From: Apostichopus japonicus
Lineage: Eukaryota; Echinodermata; Holothuroidea; Aspidochirotida; Stichopodidae
Direction of reading: 5' to 3'
DNA: 60,000 bases
NCBI RefSeq assembly: GCF_037975245.1
Contig: NC_092580.1
Coordinates: 11,315,501 to 11,375,500 of the forward strand
A program made the translations under genes and the position numbers. The notes under the pieces were generated by a model. That model did no database searches and was not told where the DNA came from. It saw nothing but the letters and a program-made list of their open reading frames with translations. Shown in pieces: positions 34,474-46,026 of the stretch. Position 1 is the first letter of the stretch, and the number at the start of each line of letters is the position of its first letter.

Positions 34474-36420
34474 ACATACGAATCTGTAATGACCAATTGT
34501 TACCTCCAATGTTTTATACATTCCTATAACCACCCGGATTCACACCCAGGTATAACCATGCCAATACACAATTTTGTTCGAGTACTGCTGTATATTGGGG
34601 GACATTACTTACTAACTTATATAAGACAATAACACCTTCTTTTATACTTCATACTTTTGGTTTTATATAAACCTTAACATATACACCTAAACCTATAAAC
34701 AATTCTTGATTTGATGACTCCTTTTATTCATCAATGTCAATTAAGTCTGTGTCCCAAATGGGCTAATTATGTTATGAAACATTCACAAACAACAAAACCG
34801 CTAGAATGGTTTGACGATGCTTTTAAGTTATTTATATCATTGATAACTAAATCTTGTTTTGCAATATTAATATCTTACGGTATCTATATACTGTATGTAT
34901 TCAGTTAATTATCTTCATTTTTTGGTCTCTCTCCGTACTTGTTAGTATATGTATGGGGGAGGGCATCTTATCTCAGGAGATCTCATTACTTCTCGATCAC
35001 TATAGTTTTCCATGCAATTACAATAGCTTGCATTTACGTATTTTGCAAGAAAAATAAAATTATTATTAAAAAAAAGAAGAAAAAAAAGCGATCGACAACA
35101 TCCCTGTGATATATTTTGGGACTCTTTTTCAGTTAGGGCTTAAATTTCCCAAGTGCTGACGTCTGCACTGTATACGAAGCCTAGAGTGTTCCCACGAGCG
35201 GACTTTTTCTCTCGCTGTGATCGGTGGAACTATTCCGTTAACAACCCTTGACCAGCAATTCAAATGTAGGTATATAGCATCTCCAAGTTCTTGAAAGGTA
35301 GGTTAAAACACGGAAGTTGGATAATTATTCAAAACCACAGAGAAATGTTATACCCTTCTAGCGAAATCACCTGGCTCAATGTACGTTGACTCCATCGTCG
35401 GTTTAACTCTTTCAAAAAGGACACAATTTCTGTTCTGGTATAATGATCCGTTACATCTGTTTTATATCTTTTATTCATAAAGTCAGTCCGTTTCCATGGC
35501 TAATTTCAGTTATGCCAAAATTCAACACAAAGTTATGCTATGCTTCACTGGAATTAGAATTCCACGGACTAGCATGAAGGTTCAATTAAATATTTGAATA
35601 AGATAATTTCTTGCATATAAGGGTGTATTTATCCATAGTTTAGTATGTTAACGGCCTTTGTAAGGATACAATGAAGTTTGTTCAAACAGCCCCGCTCTAT
35701 CCCCTCCCCGATCTCGAAGGTACCTTTCAAATGTAATTATCTGTCAAATAAAGAATGCCAAAGTAAAGGTCTCTGTGTTGAGTTAGAATGACTACTGTCA
35801 AACTAACGGTAATAGCAAGAGCGGGGTGGATCGATGGAGCATGGGGAAGGAGGGAGGGGGTGGGTATTAAACTTAGAACTGAGAAGGCAATTACTTGAAG
35901 CACTTTACTTGAACAGTATTATCGTTTTGTTGACAGAAATCGATGGGATCACAACATTAAGTGACTCATCGAATGAATACTTTGCTGTACAAACGAAGTT
36001 GAAGAAAATCATCAATCACAAAGTTACACTGCCTTTCTGCAACGGTAGACTAAATGCTGCCACCATGTTCTGGCGAATCAAAAGGTCATCAATATTGCCT
36101 CCATATATGCCAGCATTCAAATGATAGTCATATGCTCAATATCCATAAGACATTTCGCTGACCCCCCGACTCCCCCTCCCCCTGACTGCATTTACCCCCA
36201 GTGAGACATTCCATTGTCTAATTGTTAACTCCTCGTGTAAGTCAAAACCTTACAAAACAAGTAATTTCGAAAACGTACAGCAAAATCTAGCAGAATAAAA
36301 TTTGAATAAAATTTGAGTCAAATATTGAAGACCTATAAATGCAAAATACATGTTTTTGTTTTGTAGCAAATGAAACGTAAGCGTACCAACGATGTATCAC
36401 TGACACACTATTCAGCCATA
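34162..36420. other. Intron of the prokineticin-like gene, part 1
   Basis: (TA)n at 34446-34472. A plus-strand open frame at 35834-36124 lacks features I can recognise. No further exon of the host gene is needed, because exons 1 and 2 join in phase. Confidence 0.45.
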
Positions 36421-36925
36421 TATGGCAAGCCATGTGGGACAAACACCGCATAATATATCCGCTTATTAATTTGAATAGATACGCGTATTATTTCGAATAT
36501 ATATGCGTATATATTATTAGCCAATCATAAGGCTTAAATATATCCGCGTATTAATTCGAATATAAACACGTATTAATTCGAATACATATAAGGATTACTT
36601 TGAATACGTATGATGAGTAATTCGAATATGTATATACACGTATTAATTCAAATATATACACGTATTAATTTGAATATATACACATATTAAATCATGCTGT
36701 TGTCTAGATCAAGAACGTTCGGCCTGGGTGTACGTCAATAGAGAATAACTTTGTAATCTCTCATTTATTGCACTGGCGAGGCTATAATGTGGGTGCAAGA
36801 TATAAGACATACCAGCTATTGTCTGATTTAATATGCGTATGATAGCCTATTCGAATTAATCCGCGTATATATTCGTATTAATACGAGGATATATTATGCG
36901 GTGTTTGTCCTATATGGCTTGCCAT
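36421..36925. mobile_element. 505-bp MITE with internal satellite, TSD GCCATA/AGCCATA
   Basis: Ends TATGGCAAGCCAT and GACAAACACCGCATAATATATCC (left) are inverted at the right over ~50 bp with few mismatches. GCCATA (or AGCCATA) is duplicated outside both ends. The interior is a run of ~20-bp units, CGTATTAATTCGAATATATA with variants, in direct orientation (36470-36685). The TATGG start and 6-bp duplication resemble the 101-bp MITE at 26263. The frame starting at 36896 begins in this repeat. Confidence 0.85.
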
Positions 36926-38415
36926 AGCCATAAAGGTAAAAATTTCAATATACCGTGTCCTCCGCAGTTTACACGTCATTGTGTACCAAAACCTATACAC
37001 ACTTTACGCAACCTTCAGCTAAACAATTTTAAATCTGGTTGGGTAAGAAATATGAATATTTTCGGAGAAATCAATTGCTTAAAAAGAAGCAAGCTCGAGG
37101 ATAAAATCTCTCTTAGTGTAGTATTTGCCTATGGGGTCGGCCGACAATATGACCATTCCTGTACGTTTAATGGTGACAACAACGAAAGCCGTTCCGTTTC
37201 GTATATAGACTGAATTTATTAATACTATTCTGATGTGTACCTGAACAAAAAAGGAGAACAAGACAAAATACATATTCCTTAGACAGGTAGACAACATTTC
37301 CTGTCGCCTACGTGCTGAATGGCAGGGCCAACAGCTTGAAAATTTAAAAGGAAAAGATAAGACACGCGGAAGAAAATATATATTAAGCTACGGCCTGTTT
37401 GCCACAAGCAAGATTACATTTGTTTGGAATACTTGGAACTTTCTTTTATGATTTTGGCGCTTTGTAAATGTTAGTGATTGAATGGATAAGTCAGTGATTG
37501 ATTGATTGATGGAGTTATTGATTGATACCAACAGGAATAGTATGTTTGCACCCCCCCCCCCATCAACCCATCCAAATGACGTCATATTTTGAAAAGTGAA
37601 TAGGTCAACAACCACAGAATTCTTAGAAAGGTAGAATGCTGTTTGAATACATCTTCCTATAGAATATATATGTTAATATCAGTGACTACGTCACTTCCAA
37701 TACAAAACGACAATTCAACCGTGTTATCATCTTCCTTCTTTCGGATTATGTGCATAATTATGTTTTTTGTTTTGTAATTATATAGATATTGTTACAAATA
37801 TGACTGACTCCATGCGTCCTTATACCCTTGCAAAACATAGATGATTTAAAGTATTCCTTGGTGATGCCTCCATTACTTAAATATCACATATGCCCTTTTA
37901 GGTTTTCACAAATTGTAATTAAGCGGGACTGACTATGATGTTTTCAAAATAATGTTAATAAACAACAAAAAGGAATAGTTTAACAAAATGAAGAAAACAA
38001 ATATATAATTGCCGTTCTCATTAAGGTCTTGGTGTGCAATGATGACGCAGAATGATATGTTGTGTACATCCGGTATTCGCCTTAGTTAATGGTCATTAGT
38101 AATTACCCCAATAATGCAAGAAGGTGAAACAATGGTCACTCGTTCTCCAGATTCAACAGGAAAATGATTTTTCCTCGCTGGCACAATTAATCACCCAATT
38201 AAATACTCCTCAATTATTTAGAAATCACCTGGAGATGCAGAACCATGCACAGGGCAAGTGCACTGCTGTTGAAAATATAAGTTTGCAAACTTCTAGCAAT
38301 TTTTAGCGAAAGATCTGGCGCACAATAATTATGATCTTGAAACGTTTTTAGACACATTAACAATCTATATGACGAAAACAAAATTCTGTCTCTGAATTGG
38401 TAACTGTATATACAG
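36926..38415. other. Intron of the prokineticin-like gene, part 2
   Basis: C run near 37551. Frames at 36896-37213 and 37079-37297 overlap on opposite strands; neither has splice context or a domain. Confidence 0.4.
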
Positions 38416-38748
38416 TTAAAGGCATTGAAGACTCGCCCCAAACCGCGTGCTGCCCTCTGAAAAAAAGTTAACTTTCTGTTGCTTGCAAGTCATGTTTTTT
38501 TTTCTTGTCGCTACAAAATGCAGACAGTAATGAAACGTGATACCTTGTTATCTTTTATCTGGACCTGAGATGTCCATCACTGCTATGTACACTGTGTTGT
38601 GGGTATTGACCGTAGCTGCATGAATTGACTGTACACGATGCTGTCTAATTACCGACGGTAGCAAGCTGTGTGTGAATTTTCTGGGATTGATGGTGGTATC
38701 TAACACTTCTGTTACACCTCATTCGAAACTAGGTCAGATTACCGGCAT
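38416..38748 (+). mobile_element. TTAA-flanked MITE, copy 3 (right end displaced)
   Basis: Starts TTAAAGGCATTGAAGACTCG and matches copy 2 through GAAACTAGGTCAGATTACC. Similarity stops where the 38750-39030 element begins. Confidence 0.8.
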
Positions 38749-38749
38749 C

Positions 38750-39030
38750 ACTCCCTTTAGTTCTAAAGAGTGAGAATGCACTCTTTTTTAATTAAGAGTG
38801 TACAGTATGGTGACTCGTTTTCAGAAAATGACTTTCAATCACTTCATTAAGGAGTGACTTCATACCAATTATAATTCTACAACTAGTGACTTTCCCTTTT
38901 CACTCTAATTTTTGAATTTTCAAAGAATTCAATTTGCGGGGAGAAGACCCCCCCCCCCCCCCTCAAAGAGCGCTCACTTCCGGGACACTTTCTTAGAGTG
39001 AGTTCTCACTCTTTAGAATTAAGGGTGTAC
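38750..39030. mobile_element. ~280-bp inverted-repeat element
   Basis: ACTCCCTTTAGTTCTAAAGA with GTGAGAA at the left is inverted as TTCTCAC with TCTTTAGAATTAAGGGTGTA at the right, with a few mismatches. The interior holds further inverted AAGAGTG / CACTCTT segments and a 15-base C run. No target duplication resolved. Confidence 0.75.
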
Positions 39031-39153
39031 GCTTTTTACTCATTTTAATATCATTGTTAAGTCAACATACACTGTAAAACATTGCCAAACCTCCATAAGC
39101 TATATTGCGACGATTTTAGGAACGATCAGGGCCTTTGGATACGTTGTACTCAG

Positions 39154-39158
<5 letters not shown>

Positions 39159-39222
<64 letters not shown>
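39159..39222. repeat. (TA)n microsatellite
   Basis: About 32 uninterrupted TA units. Confidence 0.97.
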
Positions 39223-39228
<6 letters not shown>

Positions 39229-39719
39229 TTAAAAAAACACTGCTATCTGTGAAAGTTTTAATTTCTATTCTACTTTTGGAGAAAGATTACCCTCACTGTG
39301 AACATATGAGGTTCATCAATATAGAGTACATGGACTCCATGGTGTACCACTCACTCCAATTACGTAATTTCCTCAACTCTAAGAAAACATGCGAACTTTG
39401 ATGGCATGTTTACAATACAACTTTTCGAGGACAATAAATGATCATGATGAAAGTCAAGTACGGGTGCCCTGTTGTTTATTTGAATTTCAAAGGAACATGT
39501 TTTGGTTGAGTTTACTAGAATTTAGAAGAACAATGGATAAACATTGACATTTATCCCTGCAATGAAAAGCCATTGCAACATCGTCATTAGTAACATTCCA
39601 GATATTTAGCATATTTTGAGGCTGAAATTGTTCAGGAATATTGCTACCGATCATTATTTTTTTCTTTCTTTCTATCTTGTTGGTTTATGACATTGTAATT
39701 TAAAATTCTGCACATAAAT

Positions 39720-40101
39720 TTATTTACTGTGAATTTGCCTCATTATTTGGGTATTATGAACTAATGTGTTACAGGGAAGATAAGGAACCTGAAAACCTAT
39801 ATACCATATAGAATACATATATATATTTAACAAAAGTCTGTTCAACATCAACTGTTCTCCCTGGGGGCTCAAAAGTTCGATGACTTGATCTTTGATTTCG
39901 AGTAATTTGTCGACGTTTCCACCATTTTGTTGAAAACTGGATTTTGTTTTTGTCGAAATTGTAACGTTTTTATCTACAAATTGCGACTTCGGTTTCTGAA
40001 AAATGATAAAACAATTGGAAATGTCCACGTATTACGAAGTATATGAAAGTAAACTTGATTACCTTGCCCGGTGCACTTTTTGCTAATACTTTGATGCGCG
40101 T
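39720..40101 (-). CDS. Candidate exon pair with a 67-bp intron, unrecognised
   Basis: Seen on the minus strand: a 39-nt segment (40101-40063, TRIKVLAKSAPGK) ends at CAAG|GTAATC. After 67 bases, TTTTATCATTTTTCAG opens a frame in the same phase at 39995 (KPKSQFVDKNVTISTKTKSS, then NGGNVDKLLEIKDQVIELL). The frame stays open to TAA at 39720, where AATAAA overlaps the stop. The first ~50 residues after the intron look coding, with Lys-rich then amphipathic leucine/isoleucine spacing that could be a short coiled coil. The last ~40 do not, so a donor may be missed. It lies inside the intron of the prokineticin-like gene on the same strand. It could be a nested gene, an alternative exon or chance. 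Confidence 0.3.
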
Positions 40102-41129
40102 CTCCAGTGAACAAAAGAGTGAGGGGAGGAAATGCCGCGGATACAAGGTCTGACAACCCACCACCCCCCTCTCCCCGAATCCTCCTTCGTTCCTACGCCT
40201 TTATGATAATACATATAATTCTCTTAACATTCTCGAATGTTTTCATGTATATTACTAACTTTTTGGTCACTGGAGTACAGAACTTATAGCGTGATTCTTG
40301 AAGTCGAATCAAACCCTAACTCCCTGCTTTAATTATTAACTATATTTTAATTCGAGTATTCTTGTCAGCTTACTACGCCCCCCCCCCATCCTCCCCGCCC
40401 CAAGAGCGGGAATTATATTGTCCGATCATGGACAAACATCACATCTATATTACGCTACATGGACACTGATGTGGTAGCATACCTCATTCAAACCTTTAAA
40501 CACTGTCTTATTTTATTTCGATTCACTAATCATGCTTTGCATTAATTATTTTGTAGCATAGTATTTCGCGGACTCCTAAGTCTCACGAAATCAAGAATAC
40601 GTTTTCTTGTTAAATAGTACCAAAGGCATTTGAAAAAAATTGACATGAAAAATAGCAAATCTATTCTTTGAAGAACGTTCAAAAGCAAACATGTTTTATT
40701 CAACCGATATCGAGTTTCTTTCCAAAAATGCCCAAAAGGGTTTGCTATCAAAGTCGCTTAAAATCAGTTCAACCTTTGGGCTCAAAACCAGAGAGGATGA
40801 GGAGAAGTGAGTTGTTGACGAGAAGAAAAAAAAAAAGGTCTTTGAGAAGAGAATTGTCGAAACGACTTAAAGACTCAAGTCTCCCGAAGCAGTCAGTTTG
40901 GGGTTCCAACGTGCGCCCCACGCCATGCACAAAGATAAAGATAAGATAAGATAAACACGGAGTTATCAGCATAAAAGTCGCAATAAACGTTAAAACCTTG
41001 AAAAAAGTAGGTTATATTCAAACAACCTATATAGGCCTATATAATGCTTATCCTTCATTATTAAACACACACACACATTATTATTATTATTATAATATGT
41101 GCAAACAAAACGTGTGAAAAAAATTTCCA
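40102..41129. other. Intron of the prokineticin-like gene, part 3
   Basis: CCTTCGTTCCTACGCCTTT near 40182 resembles a lone right terminus of the 10121-type hAT MITE. C run near 40378. A basic frame at 40668-40949 has no support as an exon. Confidence 0.4.
41075..41095. repeat. (ATT)n next to the tRNA-like sequence
   Basis: A short trinucleotide tract about 40 bases downstream of the tRNA-like block on the minus strand, as in the tail of a SINE. Confidence 0.6.
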
Positions 41130-41201
41130 GTCTCCACCGGGATTCGAATCCGGGCTTTATATGCGGACAGTGCACCCTAACCAACTAGGCTATATGGATA
41201 T
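41130..41201 (-). pseudogene. tRNA-like sequence, probably a SINE head or tRNA pseudogene
   Basis: On the minus strand, TAGCCTAGTTGG matches a polymerase III A box and GATTCGAATCC a B box at the usual distance. A T arm (CCGGA/TTCGAAT/CCCGG, one mismatch) can form. The acceptor stem pairs at only about four of seven positions and the anticodon stem does not close, so a functional tRNA is unlikely. Confidence 0.6.
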
Positions 41202-41956
41202 ACTGATTGTCTGTATTGAGTAAAACAGAGAAAGTATATTTTGGCAAACAACAGCAAATTTAGTCAACTTTATTTTACGGAAGTTACAGATAAACCATTA
41301 AAGGCTATACCGTGCAGTATAGGCCGTAGATTTTAGCTGCTAAATGGTCTACATAATTTAGTAAATGTATGATACGGTACTTAAAACTCCAGGTTAATCC
41401 CAGACATTGACAAAAGACAACTTAAAAAGTATCACTGAAGAAATATACATCGACGGTACTTAAAACAAAAATGATTTCTGGTTGAAGTTTTGAGCATAAG
41501 TGACAACTATATTGCTATCTAGCATATTTGGCGGCAACACATGATGAAATGTTCATTGATAAACGGTTTTATTAACCACTGACTTAGCCTGGCCGCACGA
41601 ATCTCATGATAAAAACACGGGCACAGAGGAGAGAGAGAGAAAGAAAGATCACGAGAGGGGTGGAAGGGTTTATGGCGTTAAGGGAGAGTAACGGGTGGTC
41701 AAAATGTAGCGATGGCTAATTTCCTAGGCACGTGACAGGATACTTACAGGCCTACATATATATGCGCAGCTATACCATCAAAAATGCAACGGATTCTTAT
41801 ACACCACGCTCTGAGCATTAATATTCATAGTCATGCAGCTAAAGAGGGCATCATTATTTTCTTTCGCCCAATTCTGGAAATGACAATAAGGGGTTAATCA
41901 ACGGTCTAGCGTGCGTTACTCACAGGATTAATGCACGATCGGGGGATAATGCAAGC
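41202..41956. other. Intron of the prokineticin-like gene, part 4
   Basis: (GA)n near 41628-41648. Nothing else recognised. Confidence 0.4.
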
Positions 41957-42065
41957 GATGCACGAGGGCGGAGCCCGAGTGCATCCAGCGATAGCATCAA
42001 CACTTTTATTAAAGTGATGCCCCGTGATTTTACCGTGCGTTACTCATAGGATCATAACCACGGTC
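41920..42065. repeat. Small palindromic element with GTGCGTTACTCA direct repeats
   Basis: GATGCAC, GA, GGGC, GGA, GCCC, GA, GTGCATC (41957-41985) is a nearly perfect hairpin. It is bracketed by two direct copies of CGTGCGTTACTCA(C/T)AGGAT at about 41919 and 42033. It looks like a small MITE or a degraded palindromic repeat. Confidence 0.65.
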
Positions 42066-43881
42066 AGCTGACCTGAATGGACCAATAGGATTTAGGAATC
42101 TTTACTAAGTATGAATGAATGTTTGATTAATCTGCGTAATTTCACTCCTACAAGAACATGTCACTTGTTATACCCACAGAAGAGGATTATTCTCTATCTC
42201 TTTCTGAGGGATCACATGACGCAGATTCCTGAATGCTTTTTCTTGGCAAGCGAAAAGCGCAAAAATATTTGATCACACCTCCTGTGCTTAAAGCCGCCAT
42301 TTTGTTTTAATTTTGATAATGGGTTAACCACTCGATACATAAGATCCAATGACAATGCATTTCATTACATTACCCGACTTAGTTTCAATTCTAATAACTT
42401 GGGGTGGGGGTTGGGGGGGGAGGCGACCGTTCTCTGATATGTTTTTGCATGTATTTAAGGTTAATAAAAAGAAAATATCTGCGCCATTTAATTTGACAGT
42501 CACCGAAAGAACTCGTTAGTTAATCACTTAGCAACTTCCACGTGATCTATCATTGATGAAAACTCAGAATGGAATAATATAGTTTTGGTTACATTGGGTG
42601 CCAAATCCCGAGAGCTATTTTAGAAGTTATGTGAGCGGCTGCCATTTTGTCCAACGTGTCATGATATAGGACTACCTATTGTGGTAACTCCATTATGGTT
42701 GAACTGTAATAACATCACTGCTTTTCTGCTTGAAGTCAACTTAAGTCTTGCCCTGTGGTAAGATGGTTAAACAAGGCTCATTTTTTTACCATCATCCTAA
42801 TCCACCAATTCGAGATGAGTATGGAAAAAAAGGGGGGGAGGGTGGGTCTGGGTTGTGGGGTTCGGAGGGAGGTGGCGCTTGAAGGATCACGCTGGAAAGT
42901 ATACACAACCATTTCAGTATAACAGAAGGAAAATGGGTGCTTAAGAGTAAAAGATAATAATAATAATCAAGATAATACGGTATATATGATTCAATATTGT
43001 TAATTTGTGGCGAATCACAGAAAATTAAAAACAAGAGGGCTTTTGTCACCCCATTTTTTCCCTTCAGATTATGGGCAAATAGTCACCCCTGAAGTGGAAT
43101 GAAATTTATTGTTATTGTAGCCCTTACGAATAATAATAATTTATGGAAAAAATAGCCAGCTTAGTATCCAAGGGCTTGAGAATCAAACACGGAATACTGT
43201 TTTAGAACGGTTCTCTTGTCAGAACCGATATTCCTAAGAAATTTAAGCCATTCGCAAATAGTGAACGTTCCTTTACCATGCTGCAAGTCGATCTCCAAAG
43301 GAACTTGGTTGCATTTTTTTAATGTAATATGACGTTTTTACGCACTTTTCTTGTACAAGCACCGGAATGGAATCCTTATCAAATTTCGATGAATCTTTTG
43401 TGTCAATAAAGATGTGTTTCTATCATTGATTATATATTATCGTTTTCTTATTTTGAATATTAAAATATTATTATTAAACATTCCAAACTTGGAGACTGAA
43501 CACAATCCGCAGTTCCTTTGAATACCTATAACGTTTTTGCCGACATGAGAAAACAATGCGTACGTGTAACATATCATATACAAATAAAATTGAAACCATG
43601 AATGCTTCAATTAATGCAAGATTTACCTATATGCCCCCTCCACTTCCATCTCCCCCACCCCGCCTCCACCCCAAGCTACCTAACTTAGATAGATTAATGT
43701 TACCGTAAAACTCTCTTCACAACAATGCATGTTACCTTCTTCTCTTCAGTGTTTTAAGAACAAAACCTTCATTTCAAATTATTTAACAAAAGATGGAATC
43801 CTTTTGTGCAGAAAGACGCTCACAAAACACACAGACACACGGACGGACAGAAACATAAATACGATGGTATTATTGGCTCAC
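42066..43881. other. Intron of the prokineticin-like gene, part 5
   Basis: G run near 42413, C-rich patch near 43630-43675. No supported exon. Confidence 0.4.
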
Positions 43882-44052
43882 CAAGATTCTAGCAAATCGT
43901 TTCTCTCTGTTTAATTCGTCTTCTGCAGGTTCTCTATCTTGTAGTGTCTCCAGTTCTCTAATATTCATAGATTGAGATGCCTTGACGAGAATCAATAACA
44001 CTAGAAATACTCCCAAAATACCGGGGAGAAGCGATTGCCGCGAAGAATACAT
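43882..44052 (-). CDS. Prokineticin-like gene, first coding exon (signal and propeptide)
   Basis: Seen: an ATG at 44052 (A at -3) opens 57 codons ending at the donor TTG|GTGAGC (GT at 43881-43880), phase 0. The sequence has a basic start (MYSSRQ), a strong hydrophobic core (residues ~11-23, GILGVFLVLLILV) and a likely signal cleavage near KASQS. An acidic propeptide (ELETLQDREPAEDELN) is followed by a dibasic site, REKR, and then FARIL. Joined to exon 2 this gives FARIL-TCHTDQDC, so five residues separate the KR site from the cysteine domain exon. Known: vertebrate prokineticins begin with the five or six residues AVITGA before the first cysteine, with an intron close to that point. Here AVIT is replaced. 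Predicted precursor 134 residues, mature peptide 82. Odd: a propeptide with furin-type processing, whereas vertebrate prokineticins follow their signal directly. Confidence 0.75.
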
Positions 44053-44607
44053 ATTGAATCAAAAATCGGTCGTATTATCGATAAAATAATCCACCTCTCT
44101 CTATCTCTCTCTCTCCCTTTCTCACTCTCCTCCGCTTGTCCGTTCTGGCTCGCTTTCCTTTCTTTGAAAGATCGCCAAGGCAAAGAAGCCCTAGAAAAGG
44201 GAGAGGAAATGTCGACTTTCTGTTGTCTAGTCTTGTGATAGCTTTTTGGGTTTTGGCTGGTCACGGCTATAGTCTAAAAAAAAAACAAGAGATCACTATT
44301 GTCTCTGTACGTTGAATGACTAGAAACTAAATTCGATCAACGTTGTAAAACCGCTATAGATTTATTCAATGTGTCGCAATTAAAAGGTGTGCAACTCATT
44401 TTATCTGTCAAATAGACTGTTAGTTTGGAGTTGATTATGTCTCAATTAGTATAGAAAACCGCCGGGAGCATGTCAGAACTTGTGATTGGTTATGTATGCT
44501 TGACGTAAGACGGACAGCAGTTTATAACTGGTTAAAAGGCATAAACACAAACATATGCACACACACACGCGTACGAACACGTGTATATTCCAACTCACTA
44601 CGATTTC

Positions 44608-44610
<3 letters not shown>
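44053..44610. other. Upstream region of the prokineticin-like gene
   Basis: The minus strand is GA-rich immediately upstream of the ATG (CT repeats at 44094-44130 on plus), as in GAGA-type 5' leaders. There is no pyrimidine-rich acceptor just before the ATG, so this is probably 5' untranslated sequence and promoter. Confidence 0.4.

Positions 44611-44682
<72 letters not shown>
44611..44682. repeat. (TA)n microsatellite
   Basis: About 36 TA units; frames on both strands here encode only Tyr/Ile repeats. Confidence 0.97.
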
Positions 44683-44685
<3 letters not shown>

Positions 44686-45043
44686 TATATATCTATATAT
44701 ATTGGCGATTTCGTGAAAACAGGGACATGACCCCAAATTTTCAAAATCATTTCTGCAGCCATTTTTGGCTTCTAATATAAACACATTTAGGGTCTGGGTT
44801 ATGTACTTTTTTTTTTCCAACTATACCATGTTCTTCTACCAAAATATGTGAATACATTACTAATGTTGATTTTTTAGGGAATATTTGAGGAAATAGTATG
44901 GATATTTCAAAGTCTCAGATTTCCATATTTGAAATCACCCTAAATAAATTTGATATATATGTATTGGTAGTGCCATTAGTGATATATTAAAATAATAATC
45001 ACAATTCCCCTAAACATTTTTGGTTTGTAGGCATATATGGCTG

Positions 45044-45147
45044 TAACATATATGTATATATGTATATATATATATATATATGTTTATACATACATATATA
45101 TATATATATATGTTTATATATATGTTTATATATATGTTTATATATAT

Positions 45148-45189
<42 letters not shown>
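45044..45189. repeat. TA-rich satellite with TATGTTTATATA units
   Basis: (TA)n interrupted by regularly spaced TGTTTA every ~16 bases between 45100 and 45155. Confidence 0.95.
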
Positions 45190-45192
<3 letters not shown>

Positions 45193-45482
45193 CTTCATTA
45201 CAATTTCAGGGGATCGGGGGAGGTGGGAGTGATGCTGAGGGGCTTTAGTTGTTCTGGTGAATATGATGAATATACGTATATACTTAGAACAATTGAGTCC
45301 GAACGAGAAACAAATAGAAAAGTAATAAGGTTAACATGGACTTTACAGATCGATGCGGTGGAAGAGAGTTCAACCATGGGAGTGGGGATGGGTGCATGGG
45401 GTACAAACCTCGCACGGGATACGTGTCTCTGATTTGGGAATGCAAATCGCAAAATCGAAGATACAAAACAACAACAAGCGAA
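45190..45482. other. Short stretch with overlapping frames
   Basis: Open frames on both strands at 45198-45579 overlap extensively; none has a domain or splice context. Confidence 0.4.
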
Positions 45483-45850
45483 AGGTTTCCCTTAAGCTAT
45501 TTAAGCCCAAAGATACCATTTTTTGTTTGACTTGGACATTTCGTAAACTTACTTTTAAAACTTTAAGTTTAACATTCATTATCCTTAACGTAAGGGCACT
45601 TGCAATTTTATTTAAGAGGCATGTTTAAATTTGTCACTTGTTGAAACTTTCTTCTTCATAAAGAAAGAAACTTCCTCTGGGCTTATTTGTGAACCGTATA
45701 TAAAAATCAACAACCATTGATAGGTTTCCCTCAAGCTATTGAATCCCTCAAAATACAGTCTTTTTTATTATCTTGACTGTTAACGTTATTTACGTTTACA
45801 TTTCGTAACCTTACTTTTTAACTTTTATTTTAAATTTTATTATCCTTAAC
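45483..45850. repeat. Direct repeat pair of ~110-130 bp
   Basis: 45483-45590 (AGGTTTCCCTTAAGCTATTT to CATTATCCTTAACG) recurs at 45722-45850 with indels and ~80% identity by eye. Confidence 0.75.
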
Positions 45851-46026
45851 GTCTTTACTAACCACTCTTTGATCCCAAATAATATCCACGTAGAGTTCCT
45901 TATTTGAATTCACATTAATTTTCTTTTTGAATATTCACATAATAAAATTTACATTATGTAAACGAACGCCCTTAAATACCCTCTTAAATATGCTCTCCGA
46001 ACAAAACAAAAAAACATACGGAGTTG

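Noticed and set aside
35834-36124. 96-codon plus-strand frame
   Set aside because: The composition is somewhat protein-like, but there is no recognisable motif and no splice signal at either end.
36896-37213. 105-codon plus-strand frame
   Set aside because: It begins inside the right terminus of the 505-bp MITE, has no domain and no splice sites.
41130-41201. Functional tRNA gene
   Set aside because: Both polymerase III boxes exist, but the acceptor and anticodon stems do not pair, so I call it a pseudogene or SINE head.
44001-44264. 87-codon minus-strand frame overlapping the hormone exon
   Set aside because: It reads through the GA-rich leader in another frame and lacks the signal peptide and dibasic site. 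The 44052 ATG frame is far better.
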